Shown piece by piece: positions 38,743 through 46,924 of a DNA stretch of 64,000 nucleotides; position 1 is the stretch's first letter, and each line of letters opens with the position of its first letter. The notes beneath the pieces are model-generated. The model worked only from the letters and a program-made list of their open reading frames with translations. It searched no databases and was not told where the DNA came from. Source of the stretch: Streptomyces narbonensis (GTDB lineage: Bacteria > Actinomycetota > Actinomycetes > Streptomycetales > Streptomycetaceae); contig NZ_BMSF01000003.1 in NCBI RefSeq assembly GCF_014649015.1, positions 124,001-188,000 on the forward strand, written 5' to 3'. The position numbers and the translations under genes were made by a program.

Positions 38743-38910
38743 CTAGGGGGTGTCTTGTCGATCGGGCCGGATCAGGGAGCGGCGTCTGGTGCGGTGCATC
38801 GCAAGGCGTCGGAGCGTCCTCATAGCGGAGCTATGGGGGCGTTTCGGCAACGCGGCGAGGTGCCGTGCCGGACGCCGCGAGCCCGGCCTGATCGGCAAGG
38901 CACCCCCTAG
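38743..38910. mobile_element. MITE-like inverted-repeat element (168 bp, non-coding)
   Basis: The element begins and ends with CTAG. Its ends form an imperfect inverted repeat of 28 bp (25 matches; core GGGGGTG-CTTG-CGATC-GGCCGG), and the inner part is also nearly self-complementary, folding around CATAG-CGGAG-CTATG. No transposase is encoded. Similar inverted-repeat elements are scattered in Streptomyces genomes. Its right-hand end lies at the 3' end of the Rieske gene and supplies that gene's stop codon. Confidence 0.78.
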
Positions 38911-39332
38911 GCCTCGGGGCCCGCGACCAGCTCGCCGTTCTCCACGCGGACCGGGACCTCGGGGAGCGGGACTGTCGCCGGGCCCTTGAGCGCCTTGCCG
39001 GTCGTCACGTCGAAGCGGCTGCCGTGGCAGGGGCAGTTGCCCTCGTTGTCCTCGATCTTGTCGAGGACGCAGCCGGCGTGGGTGCACTGGGCACTGAAGG
39101 CCTTGTACTGGCCCTTGGCCGGGCAGCTCACCAGGAGCCGCTGCTCGCGGTAGAGCTTGGCGCCGCCGACCGGGACCTCGTCCGGGGCACCGAGGGTGAC
39201 GGGGGCGGTCGGGGTCGGGACCACGGCGTGGCCGAGCTTCGACTCGGTGGAGCAGGCGGCGACTCCCAGCCCGGCGGCGCCGGCGAGGGCGGCACCCTTC
39301 AGTACGGTGCGGCGGCTGGACTGGCCGGACAT
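38907..39332 (-). CDS. Tat-exported Rieske [2Fe-2S] lipoprotein
   Basis: 141 aa from ATG 39332 (GGAG five bases upstream). The N-terminus has a twin-arginine signal (SSRRTVLKG) and a lipobox (VAAC, C27), so it is probably a Tat-exported lipoprotein. The Rieske ligands are C83-T-H85 and C100-P-C102-H103, with C88 and C102 able to form the disulfide of bc1-type, high-potential Rieske proteins. It is small and stands alone, so it is not the qcrA of the bc1 complex. The redox partner is unknown. The stop codon TAG lies within the terminal CTAG of the adjoining MITE-like element. Confidence 0.9.
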   Translation of the reverse strand: MSGQSSRRTVLKGAALAGAAGLGVAACSTESKLGHAVVPTPTAPVTLGAPDEVPVGGAKLYREQRLLVSCPAKGQYKAFSAQCTHAGCVLDKIEDNEGNCPCHGSRFDVTTGKALKGPATVPLPEVPVRVENGELVAGPEA

Positions 39333-39451
39333 GAGCGCTCCACGGTGGGATCGGGGCAAGGCGTGACCGAACCGACGATACCGGCGCGGTTCCGCGCGCT
39401 GTCGGCCGGGCCGGACGTGGAAGGCGGGGCCGACCGGGAAGGCGCGGCGAG

Positions 39452-39523
39452 CTTGGGGAGGCCGGCCGGAGCTGGGGAGGCGGGCCGGACCTGGGGAGGC
39501 GGACCCGGGGAGGCGGGCCGGAC
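39452..39523. repeat. Degenerate tandem repeat, about 19-bp unit
   Basis: Four imperfect copies of CTGGGGAGGCGGGCCGGAC-like units lie between the Rieske gene and uvrA. No open frame uses them. Confidence 0.7.
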
Positions 39524-39529
39524 CTGGAC

Positions 39530-39555
39530 GGCGGGGCCCCGGGTGGGGCCCCGCC
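39530..39555 (-). terminator. Terminator after uvrA
   Basis: A perfect 11-bp stem (GGCGGGGCCCC with its complement) and a 4-nt loop, 7 bp beyond the uvrA stop at 39562. Confidence 0.82.
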
Positions 39556-39561
39556 TCCGTG

Positions 39562-42500
39562 TCAGGCCTTGCGGGCCCGGGGCGTCGCCTTCTTGGCGGA
39601 GGCCTTGGTGGCCGTCGCCTTGGTGGCGGTGGACTTGGCGGCGGCCGACTTCGCCGCTGCCGTCTTGGTGGCCGCCTTCTTCGCCGGGGCCGCGGACTTC
39701 TTGGCGGGGGCCTTCTTCGCCGCCGCCTTCTTCGCTCCCCGCGGCGCCGGGACGGACCCGCCCGCGTCGCTGATCCGGTCGGCGTCGAGGATCTCGCGGA
39801 GGAACTTGCCGGTGTGGCTCGCCGGGATCGAGGCGACCTCCTCCGGCGTGCCCTCGGCGATCACCAGGCCGCCGCCGCTGCCGCCCTCCGGGCCCATGTC
39901 GATGACCCAGTCGGCGGTCTTGATGACATCGAGGTTGTGCTCGATGACGATCACCGAGTTGCCCTTGTCGACCAGGCCGGAGAGGACCTTGATCAGCTTC
40001 GAGATGTCCTCGAAGTGCAGACCCGTGGTCGGCTCGTCCAGGACGTAGACCGTGCGGCCCGTCGAGCGCTTCTGGAGCTCGGAGGCGAGCTTCACGCGCT
40101 GGGCCTCGCCGCCGGAGAGCGTCGGGGCGGACTGCCCGAGGCGGACGTAGCCGAGGCCGACCTCGTTGAGCGTGCGGAGGTGGCGCGCGATGGTCGGGAC
40201 GGCCTCGAAGAAGTCGAGGGCCTCCTCGATCGGCATGTTCAGGACCTCGGCGATGGACTTGCCCTTGTAGTGGACCTCCAGGGTCTCCCGGTTGTACCGG
40301 TCGCCGTGGCAGACCTCGCACGGGACGTAGACGTCCGGGAGGAAGTTCATCTCGATCTTGATCGTGCCGTCGCCGGAGCAGTTCTCGCAGCGGCCCCCCT
40401 TGACGTTGAAGGAGAACCGGCCGGGCAGGTAGCCCCGGACCTTGGCCTCCATCGTCTCCGCGAAGAGCTTGCGGACGTGGTCGAAGACGCCGGTGTACGT
40501 CGCCGGGTTCGACCGGGGGGTCCGGCCGATCGGGGACTGGTCGACGTGCACGACCTTGTCGACGAGGTCGTCGCCGTCCACGCGCGTGTGCCGCCCGGGC
40601 ACCGACTTGGCGCCGTTCAGCTCGCGCGCCAGGTGGGTGTAGAGGATGTCGTTGACCAGGGTCGACTTGCCGGATCCGGAGACGCCCGTGACGGCCGTGA
40701 GGACGCCCAGCGGGAAGGAGACGTCGATGTCCCGCAGGTTGTTCTCACGGGCCCCGTGGACGGTGAGCCGGCGCCCCGGGTCCACCGGGCGGCGGATGTC
40801 CGGGGTGGCGATCACCCGGCGGCCGGACAGGTACTGCCCGGTCATGGACTCCTCGTTGGCGAGGAGCTCCTTCAGGGAGCCGGAGTGGACGACCTTGCCG
40901 CCGTGCTCGCCGGCGCCGGGGCCGATGTCGACGACCCAGTCGGCGACCTTGATGGTGTCCTCGTCGTGCTCGACGACGATGAGCGTGTTACCCATGTCCC
41001 GGAGCCGGACCAGGGTCTCGATGAGCCGGTGGTTGTCGCGCTGGTGGAGGCCGATGGACGGCTCGTCGAGCACGTACAGCACGCCGACCAGGCCGGAGCC
41101 GATCTGGGTGGCGAGCCGGATGCGCTGGGCCTCGCCGCCGGAGAGCGTGCCCGCCGCCCGGTTGAGGGAGAGGTAGTCGAGACCGACGTCGACGAGGAAG
41201 CGCAGACGCTCGTTGACCTCCTTGAGGACCCGCTCGGCGATCTTCTTGTCGCGGGCGTTGAGCGTCAGACGGGAGAGGAACTCGGCGCAGTCGCTGATGG
41301 ACATCGCGGAGACCTCGGCGATGGACCGGTCCATGACCGTGACCGCGAGGACGATCGGCTTGAGGCGGCTGCCCTCGCAGGTGGGGCAGGGCACCTCGCG
41401 CATGTAGCCCTCGAAGCGCTCGCGGCTGGAGTCGCTCTCGGCCTCGGTGTGGCGCCGCTTGACGAAGGAGACCGCTCCCTCGAAGGCGGGGCTGGTCCAG
41501 GCGCGCTCGCGCCCGTACCGGTTGCGGTAGCGGACCTCGATCTGGGTCTTGTGGCCGTACATGAGGGCCTTCTTGGCCCGCTGCGGAAGACCGGCGAAGG
41601 GAATGTCGGTGCGGAAGCCGAGGGCCTGGGAGAGGCCGTCGATCATCCGGCCGAAGTACTCCTTGGTGTGGCCGTGCGACCAGGGGTGGATGGCGCCCTC
41701 GTCGAGCGACTTGTCCTCGTCCGGGACGATCAGCTCGGGGTCGACCTCCATGCGCGTGCCGATGCCGGTGCAGTCGGGGCAGGCGCCGAAGGGCGAGTTG
41801 AAGGAGAAGGAGCGCGGCTCCAGCTCCTCGAAGGACAGGTCGTCGTACGGGCAGTAGAGGTGCTCCGAGTACATCCGCTCGCGCTCGGGGTCGTCCTCGG
41901 GGAGGTCGACGAAGTCGAGCACGACCATGCCGCCGGAGAGCCCGAGCGCGGTCTCGACGGAGTCGGTGAGGCGGCGCTTGGCGCTGTCCTTCACCGTGAG
42001 GCGGTCGATGACCACCTCGATCGTGTGCTTCTCCTGCTTCTTCAGCGTCGGCGGCTCGCTCAGCTGCACGGTCACGCCGTCGACCCGGGCGCGGCTGTAG
42101 CCCTTGGTCTGGAGGTCGGCGAAGAGGTCGACGAACTCGCCCTTCCGCTCGCGCACGAGCGGCGAGAGGACCTGGAAGCGGCTGCCCTCGGGGAGCTCCA
42201 GGACCTTGTCGACGATGGCCTGCGGAGACTGGCGGGAGATCGGCCGGCGGCACTCGGGACAGTGCGGCTTGCCGATGCGGGCGAAGAGCAGGCGGAGGTA
42301 GTCGTAGACCTCCGTGATGGTGCCGACCGTCGAGCGCGGGTTGCGCGAGGTCGACTTCTGGTCGATGGAGACGGCGGGCGACAGACCTTCGATGAAGTCG
42401 ACGTCCGGCTTGTCCATCTGGCCGAGGAACTGCCGGGCGTAGGAGGAGAGCGACTCGACGTAGCGGCGCTGCCCCTCGGCGAAGATCGTGTCGAACGCGA

Positions 42501-42621
42501 GGGAGGACTTGCCCGATCCCGAGAGCCCGGTGAAGACGATGAGGGAGTCACGCGGGAGGTCGAGCGAGACGTTCTTGAGATTGTGCTCGCGAGCGCCACG
42601 AACGATGAGACGGTCGGCCAC
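39562..42621 (-). CDS. uvrA: UvrA, excinuclease ABC subunit A, with Lys/Ala-rich tail
   Basis: 1019 aa from GTG 42621. UvrA is the damage-sensing ATPase of nucleotide excision repair. Two ABC modules are present (first Walker [10 protein letters not shown] at 32-40; second [13 protein letters not shown]), with zinc sites CPYD..CPDC and CENC..CEVC. The last 60 residues are an Ala/Lys tract ([20 protein letters not shown] and more), histone-H1-like, absent from E. coli UvrA, and may add non-specific DNA binding. The next GTG upstream would add four residues. It is divergent from the maleylpyruvate isomerase-family gene. Confidence 0.97.
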   Translation of the reverse strand: MADRLIVRGAREHNLKNVSLDLPRDSLIVFTGLSGSGKSSLAFDTIFAEGQRRYVESLSSYARQFLGQMDKPDVDFIEGLSPAVSIDQKSTSRNPRSTVGTITEVYDYLRLLFARIGKPHCPECRRPISRQSPQAIVDKVLELPEGSRFQVLSPLVRERKGEFVDLFADLQTKGYSRARVDGVTVQLSEPPTLKKQEKHTIEVVIDRLTVKDSAKRRLTDSVETALGLSGGMVVLDFVDLPEDDPERERMYSEHLYCPYDDLSFEELEPRSFSFNSPFGACPDCTGIGTRMEVDPELIVPDEDKSLDEGAIHPWSHGHTKEYFGRMIDGLSQALGFRTDIPFAGLPQRAKKALMYGHKTQIEVRYRNRYGRERAWTSPAFEGAVSFVKRRHTEAESDSSRERFEGYMREVPCPTCEGSRLKPIVLAVTVMDRSIAEVSAMSISDCAEFLSRLTLNARDKKIAERVLKEVNERLRFLVDVGLDYLSLNRAAGTLSGGEAQRIRLATQIGSGLVGVLYVLDEPSIGLHQRDNHRLIETLVRLRDMGNTLIVVEHDEDTIKVADWVVDIGPGAGEHGGKVVHSGSLKELLANEESMTGQYLSGRRVIATPDIRRPVDPGRRLTVHGARENNLRDIDVSFPLGVLTAVTGVSGSGKSTLVNDILYTHLARELNGAKSVPGRHTRVDGDDLVDKVVHVDQSPIGRTPRSNPATYTGVFDHVRKLFAETMEAKVRGYLPGRFSFNVKGGRCENCSGDGTIKIEMNFLPDVYVPCEVCHGDRYNRETLEVHYKGKSIAEVLNMPIEEALDFFEAVPTIARHLRTLNEVGLGYVRLGQSAPTLSGGEAQRVKLASELQKRSTGRTVYVLDEPTTGLHFEDISKLIKVLSGLVDKGNSVIVIEHNLDVIKTADWVIDMGPEGGSGGGLVIAEGTPEEVASIPASHTGKFLREILDADRISDAGGSVPAPRGAKKAAAKKAPAKKSAAPAKKAATKTAAAKSAAAKSTATKATATKASAKKATPRARKA

Positions 42622-42763
42622 GCCGGTCCGCACCTTTCTTGAGAGAGCGGATGTCCTGACACACCCAACAACCAAGGATGCCGGATGCTTCCACCGAGCC
42701 TATAGCACGCACATTCGATTTCCGGCCGTGCGGAGACCGCTTCACCCGAACGAGTGGCGGCGC

Positions 42764-42769
42764 TAGGGT
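42764..42769 (+). promoter_or_regulatory. -10 box of the maleylpyruvate isomerase-family gene
   Basis: TAGGGT lies seven bases before ATG 42777 with TTCACC 17 bases upstream, which suggests a leaderless message. Confidence 0.6.
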
Positions 42770-42776
42770 CGGCGCC

Positions 42777-43466
42777 ATGATCGACCACGAACGTGATCTC
42801 GCCTCTGTCAAAGCAGCGACCGAGCGGCTCCTGGACGCCGCCGCCTCCTGGGACAACGCCGCGACGGCCGAGCCGTCACGGCTTCCCGGCTGGACGCGCG
42901 GCCATGTCCTCGCCCACATCGCCCGGAACGCCGACGCTCTGGTGAACGTCCTCCAGGGCCGTCCCATGTACGCCGACGCCGCCACCCGCGACGCCGACAT
43001 CGAGCGCGACGCGGACCGCCCGCTCGCCGTCCAGCTCGCCGACGTGCGCGAGAGCGGCGACGGCTTCCAGGCCGCCGGCGCCGAGCCCGCCGACTGGAGC
43101 CGCACCGTCGAGCTCCGCAACGGCGTCACGGACAGCGCCTCCCGGATCCCCTTCCGCCGCTGGGTCGAGGTGGCCCTGCACCACGTCGACCTGGGCGTCG
43201 GCTACGAGCTGGAGGACCTTCCCGAGGAGTTCGTCCAGCGGGAGATCGACTTCCTCGCGGAGCGCTTCACGGGCGCCCCGACCGTGCCGCCGACCCGGAT
43301 CGCGGCCACGGAGGGGACGGGTACCTGGACCACTGGTTCCACCGAGGGCGCCGAGGTGACCGTGACCGGTCCCGCCCCCGAGCTCCTCGGCTGGCTCGCC
43401 GGCCGCCGCGACGGCTCCGCGCTCAAGACCGAGGGCGGCCCGCTCCCGGCGCTCCCGCCGCTGTAG
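42777..43466 (+). CDS. Maleylpyruvate isomerase / mycothiol-dependent (DinB-like) family protein
   Basis: 229 aa from ATG 42777. The N-terminal four-helix DinB-like domain has LPGWTRGHVLAHIARNADAL and VEVALHHVDLGVGYE, whose histidines bind a metal in the mycothiol-dependent maleylpyruvate isomerases. The C-terminal part is a small SCP-2-like domain. Most members in Streptomyces have unknown thiol-dependent reactions. It is 155 bp from divergent uvrA and 38 bp before the MBL-fold gene; it may be co-transcribed with that gene. Confidence 0.88.
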   Translation: MIDHERDLASVKAATERLLDAAASWDNAATAEPSRLPGWTRGHVLAHIARNADALVNVLQGRPMYADAATRDADIERDADRPLAVQLADVRESGDGFQAAGAEPADWSRTVELRNGVTDSASRIPFRRWVEVALHHVDLGVGYELEDLPEEFVQREIDFLAERFTGAPTVPPTRIAATEGTGTWTTGSTEGAEVTVTGPAPELLGWLAGRRDGSALKTEGGPLPALPPL

Positions 43467-43475
43467 CACCCCCTG

Positions 43476-43498
43476 TTGTCGGTGGGCGGAGCTAGGCT
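43476..43498 (+). promoter_or_regulatory. MBL-fold gene promoter, PafBC/RecA-NDp-like
   Basis: TTGTCGGTG, eight bases, TAGGCT, then six bases to the ATG. It is a perfect match to the RecA-independent damage promoter TTGTCRGTG-N8-TAN3T of mycobacteria and is again leaderless. Confidence 0.72.
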
Positions 43499-43504
43499 GA
43501 GCCC

Positions 43505-44161
43505 ATGACGTACAGCGGAAGTGTGAAGGTCGGCGGACCGGCGGACGTGCACGAGCTGACGGACCTGATGATCTCGAAGGTCGCGGTCGGCCCGATGGAC
43601 AACAACGCGTACCTGCTGCGCTGCCGGGCGACCGGCGAGCAGCTGCTGATCGACGCGGCCAACGACGCCGACACGCTGCTCACGCTGATCGGTGACGACG
43701 GCATCGCCTCCGTCGTCACCACCCACCGGCACGGCGACCACTGGCAGGCCCTGGCCGAGGTCGTCGCCGCGACCGGCGCCCGGACCTACGCGGGGGCGTA
43801 CGACGTGGAGGGCATCCCGGTCGCCACCGACGTGCCGGTCGCGGACGGCGACACGGTCCGGGTGGGCCGGGTCGAGCTGACCGCCCGCAGGCTGGTCGGG
43901 CACACCCCCGGCTCGATCGCCCTCGTCTACGACGACCCGCACGGCCACCCGCACGTCTTCACCGGCGACTGCCTCTTCCCCGGCGGGGTGGGCAACACCT
44001 GGAAGGACCCGGAGGCCTTCGCGAGTCTCATCCACGACGTGGAGACCAAGCTCTTCGGCGCCCTGCCGGACGAGTCCTGGGTCTACCCGGGCCACGGCAA
44101 GGACACCACGCTCGGTGACGAGCGCCCGCACCTCGCGGAGTGGCGCGAGCGCGGCTGGTGA
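43505..44161 (+). CDS. Metallo-beta-lactamase-fold hydrolase (glyoxalase II-like)
   Basis: 218 aa, cytosolic. The metal motif THRHGDHW (about residues 75-82), the later VGHTPGS, FTGDCLFPGG and the terminal YPGHGKDTTLGDE are those of the glyoxalase II/MBL superfamily. In mycobacteria a related MBL-fold gene also stands beside uvrA, so the location is conserved. Its promoter perfectly matches the DNA-damage motif shared by uvrC, uvrB and ogt in this window. The substrate is unknown; detoxification during genotoxic stress is an inference. Confidence 0.9.
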   Translation: MTYSGSVKVGGPADVHELTDLMISKVAVGPMDNNAYLLRCRATGEQLLIDAANDADTLLTLIGDDGIASVVTTHRHGDHWQALAEVVAATGARTYAGAYDVEGIPVATDVPVADGDTVRVGRVELTARRLVGHTPGSIALVYDDPHGHPHVFTGDCLFPGGVGNTWKDPEAFASLIHDVETKLFGALPDESWVYPGHGKDTTLGDERPHLAEWRERGW

Positions 44162-44179
44162 GCCGAGGCCGTACCGCCG

Positions 44180-44203
44180 GCGCGCGGCCCACCGGCCGCG
44201 CGC
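44180..44203 (+). terminator. Terminator after the MBL-fold gene
   Basis: A perfect 10-bp stem (GCGCGCGGCC with its complement) and the loop CACC, 18 bp past the stop. Confidence 0.78.
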
Positions 44204-44251
44204 TTCTGTACGCCCCCGTAACCGGGACGGCCGCCGGGTAGTTGGCGCCAC

Positions 44252-45595
44252 ATGCGCCCCAGTCACGCTCCGTCCCCACCTGCTCCCCCGGCTCCACCCG
44301 CTCCGCCCTCGATGGTCCGGCTCGCCACCGCCTCGCTCGTCGGCACCGCCATCGAGTTCTTCGACTTCTTCGTCTACGGGACCGCCGCAGCCCTCGTCCT
44401 CGGGCCGCTCTTCTTCCCGACCTTCTCCCCGCTCGCCGGGACCCTGGCCGCCTTCGGCACCTTCGGCATCGGCTTCGTCGCCCGCCCGCTGGGCTCGGTC
44501 CTCTTCGGGCACGTCGGCGACCGCTACGGCCGCCGGCCGGTCCTCTTCGCCTCGCTGCTCCTGACCGGCTGCGCCACCGTCGCGGTCGGCTGCGTCCCCA
44601 CGTACGAGACGCTCGGCATCGCCGCGCCCCTGCTCCTGCTCACCCTCCGCTTCCTCCAGGGCCTCGGCCTCGGCGGCGAGTGGGGCGGCGCCGTCCTGCT
44701 GACCGCCGAGCACGCGCCACCGAACCGGCGCGCGCTGTGGGCGAGCTTCCCGCAGATCGGCCCGGCGGTCGGCTTCCTCCTCGCGAACGGGGTGATGCTG
44801 GCGCTCACGGCGGGCCTGAGCGACGCGGACTTCCGCTCCTGGGGCTGGCGGGTGCCGTTCTGGGCGGCGGGGCTGCTCGCGGCCGCCGGGCTGCTGCTGC
44901 GCTCCTCGCTGGCGGAGACCCCGCAGTTCGAGGAGCTGTCCACCTCGGGCCGGCGGGCGAGCGCCCCGCTGGCCGAGGTCGCGCGCGACCACTGGCGTCT
45001 CGTCCTGCTGACGGCCGGGGCGCTCGCCGTCGGGTACGCGGTCTTCTACACCGTCTCCACCTGGGCCCTGACCTACGGCACCGAGCGGCTCGGGGTGAGC
45101 AGCACGGTCATGCTGACCTGTGTGATGGCCGCGGTGGCGGTCAAGGGTGCTGCCACGCCCTTCGTGGCCCTCCTCGCCGACCGCTGGGGCCGCCGCCCGC
45201 TGTGCCTCGCGGGGTGCGCGGCCTCGGCGCTCTGGATGTTCCCGATGGTGGCCCTGCTGCACACCGCGGAGCCGATCCTGATGTTCCTCGGCTTCCTGGG
45301 CTCACTGCTGGCCTTCATCACGATGTTCGCGGTGGTCGCCGCGTACCTCCCGGAGCTCTACGAGCCCCGCGTCCGCTGCACCGGCGCGGCCGTCGGCTAC
45401 AACCTCGCGGGCGTCCTCGGCGGCGCTCTGACACCGATCGTCGCCACCGCCCTCTCGGCGGACGGCGGCTCGGGCCCGCCCTGGGGCGTCGCGGCCTATC
45501 TGACCGTGGTGGCCCTGATCAGCCTGGGCTGCTTCGCCCTGCTCCCCGAGACGCTGCCGGAGCCCTCCGAGGCGGTGGCGGTGGCGCCGGCCTGA
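44252..45595 (+). CDS. MFS transporter, metabolite:H+ symporter (MHS) family
   Basis: 447 aa with twelve membrane spans. The MFS motif A appears as GHVGDRYGRRPVL (about residue 89) and again as ADRWGRRPL. The order SLVGTAIEFFDFFVYGTAAAL and RFLQGLGLGGEWGGAVL is typical of MHS symporters such as those for shikimate, ketoglutarate, citrate or osmolytes. The N-terminus is a PPAPPAPP-rich extension. The substrate cannot be chosen from sequence. It is convergent with terC across a strong terminator. Confidence 0.92.
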   Translation: MRPSHAPSPPAPPAPPAPPSMVRLATASLVGTAIEFFDFFVYGTAAALVLGPLFFPTFSPLAGTLAAFGTFGIGFVARPLGSVLFGHVGDRYGRRPVLFASLLLTGCATVAVGCVPTYETLGIAAPLLLLTLRFLQGLGLGGEWGGAVLLTAEHAPPNRRALWASFPQIGPAVGFLLANGVMLALTAGLSDADFRSWGWRVPFWAAGLLAAAGLLLRSSLAETPQFEELSTSGRRASAPLAEVARDHWRLVLLTAGALAVGYAVFYTVSTWALTYGTERLGVSSTVMLTCVMAAVAVKGAATPFVALLADRWGRRPLCLAGCAASALWMFPMVALLHTAEPILMFLGFLGSLLAFITMFAVVAAYLPELYEPRVRCTGAAVGYNLAGVLGGALTPIVATALSADGGSGPPWGVAAYLTVVALISLGCFALLPETLPEPSEAVAVAPA

Positions 45596-45608
45596 GGCCG
45601 GGAACACG

Positions 45609-45656
45609 ACGGCGACGGCCGGCCGGGGGCGGGTGCCCCTGGCCGGCCGTCGCCGT
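45609..45656. terminator. Strong bidirectional terminator, MHS gene / terC
   Basis: A 22-bp stem with a single G-U pair (on the plus strand) and a 4-nt loop, between convergent stops at 45595 and 45667. Confidence 0.85.
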
Positions 45657-45666
45657 GGGTGACGCG

Positions 45667-46692
45667 TCAGGCGCCGACGCTGTCCTTCTGGGCGCCGTCC
45701 GCGTCCTCGACACCGTCGGTGCCGGCCGCGCTCTCGGCGGCCGCTCGCTCCGCCTGCTTCTTGGAGGCGATCAGGCTGGTGATCGTGGTGATGACCAGGA
45801 CGCCGCCGATGACCGCCAGCGAGAACCCGATGGAGATCTCCGGGACGTGCACCCCGGACTCGTGCAGGGCGTGCAGGACGAGCTTCACGCCGATGAAGCC
45901 GAGGATCACCGACAGTCCGTAGCTGAGGTGGACCAGCTTCTTGAGCAGGCCGCCGATCAGGAAGTACAGCTGCCGCAGACCCATGAGGGCGAAGGCGTTG
46001 GCGGTGAAGACGATGTACGGGTCCTGGGTCAGGCCGAAGATCGCCGGGATGGAGTCGAGGGCGAAGAGGATGTCCGTGGTGCCGATGGCGATCATGACGA
46101 CCATCAGCGGGGTCAGGACGCGCTTGCCGTTGACACGGATGAAGAGCTTGGTTCCGTGGTACTTGTCGGCGACGCCGAACTTCTTCTCGACGGACTTGAG
46201 GAGACGGTTCTCCTCCCAGTCCTCTTCCTCCTCGTCGGCACGCGCCTCCTGGATGAGCTTCCAGGCGGTGTAGATCAGGAACGCGCCGAAGATGTAGAAG
46301 ACCCACGAGAAGTTCGCGATGACCGCGGCGCCCGCGACGATGAAGACCGTGCGCAGGACCAGGGCGATCACCACACCCACGAGCAGCACGCGCTGCTGGA
46401 GGTGGGAGGGGACCGAGAACTTCGCCATGATCAGGATGAAGACGAAGAGGTTGTCGACACTGAGCGACTTCTCGGTGACGTAGCCGGCGAAGAACTCTCC
46501 GGCCGCCTGGCTGTTGCCGAACACGAGCAGGCCCACGCCGAAGAGCACGGCGAGCACGACCCAGACGATCGTCCAGATTCCGGCTTCCTTGACCGAGACG
46601 TCATGGGGCTTCCGCCCGATGAAGAAGTCGGCTCCGATGAGGGCGACCAGACCGAGAATGGTCAGCACCCACAGGGTCATTGAAACGTCCAC
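45667..46692 (-). CDS. TerC-family integral membrane protein (probable metal exporter)
   Basis: 341 aa with about eight membrane spans. TerC/Alx family marks are SLSVDNLFVFILIMAKF (near residue 75) and GTTDILFALDSIPAIFGLTQDPYIVFTANAFALMGLRQLYFLI. The acidic residues in these spans are thought to bind the metal; family members export Mn2+ and help load exoenzymes. A charged, Glu-rich loop follows mid-protein. GTG 46692 has GGAGG upstream; ATG 46680 is also possible. The leader carries a candidate yybP-ykoY riboswitch, so manganese-dependent expression is likely. Confidence 0.93.
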   Translation of the reverse strand: MDVSMTLWVLTILGLVALIGADFFIGRKPHDVSVKEAGIWTIVWVVLAVLFGVGLLVFGNSQAAGEFFAGYVTEKSLSVDNLFVFILIMAKFSVPSHLQQRVLLVGVVIALVLRTVFIVAGAAVIANFSWVFYIFGAFLIYTAWKLIQEARADEEEEDWEENRLLKSVEKKFGVADKYHGTKLFIRVNGKRVLTPLMVVMIAIGTTDILFALDSIPAIFGLTQDPYIVFTANAFALMGLRQLYFLIGGLLKKLVHLSYGLSVILGFIGVKLVLHALHESGVHVPEISIGFSLAVIGGVLVITTITSLIASKKQAERAAAESAAGTDGVEDADGAQKDSVGA

Positions 46693-46737
46693 TGCGCCTC
46701 CGGCGTCGTACGGCTACTTGATCAGCGTCGTCGCTGC

Positions 46738-46855
46738 CGGAGGTCTCTTCCACCCGGGCGGTTCACACCACGGCCGGGCCGACGCCCCGGGATCGAATCA
46801 CTGAGGATCCGTCCGTATTGACGGGTACGCCGCGCATGGGGAGTACTCCCCTCCG
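46738..46855 (-). promoter_or_regulatory. Candidate yybP-ykoY manganese riboswitch upstream of terC
   Basis: In minus-strand RNA the P1 helix pairs CGGAGG (46855-46850) with CCUCCG (46743-46738). Immediately inside lie GGGAGUA on the 5' side and AGAGACC on the 3' side, which correspond to conserved parts of the yybP-ykoY family (GGGGAGUA and GACC next to P1). A middle stem near CCCGUCAAUACGGACGGAUCC fits the second arm. CCUCCGGC (46743-46736) is also fully complementary to GCCGGAGG (46704-46697) that contains the terC ribosome site, suggesting a translational switch. Confidence 0.68.
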
Positions 46856-46924
46856 CACCATGAACACTACCCGAAAGACCAAGAGAAGGTAAAGGGCAGG
46901 GTAAAGAGCCACCAAAAGGCCAGG

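Noticed and set aside
39559..42642. 1027-codon open frame opposite uvrA
   Set aside because: Low-complexity mirror of uvrA; no domain and no ribosome site.
42640..42720. LexA-type box or damage motif in the uvrA promoter
   Set aside because: Only a degenerate CGAA-TGTG-CGTG-like site and a GTGTCAGGA without a -10 box were seen; too weak to claim.
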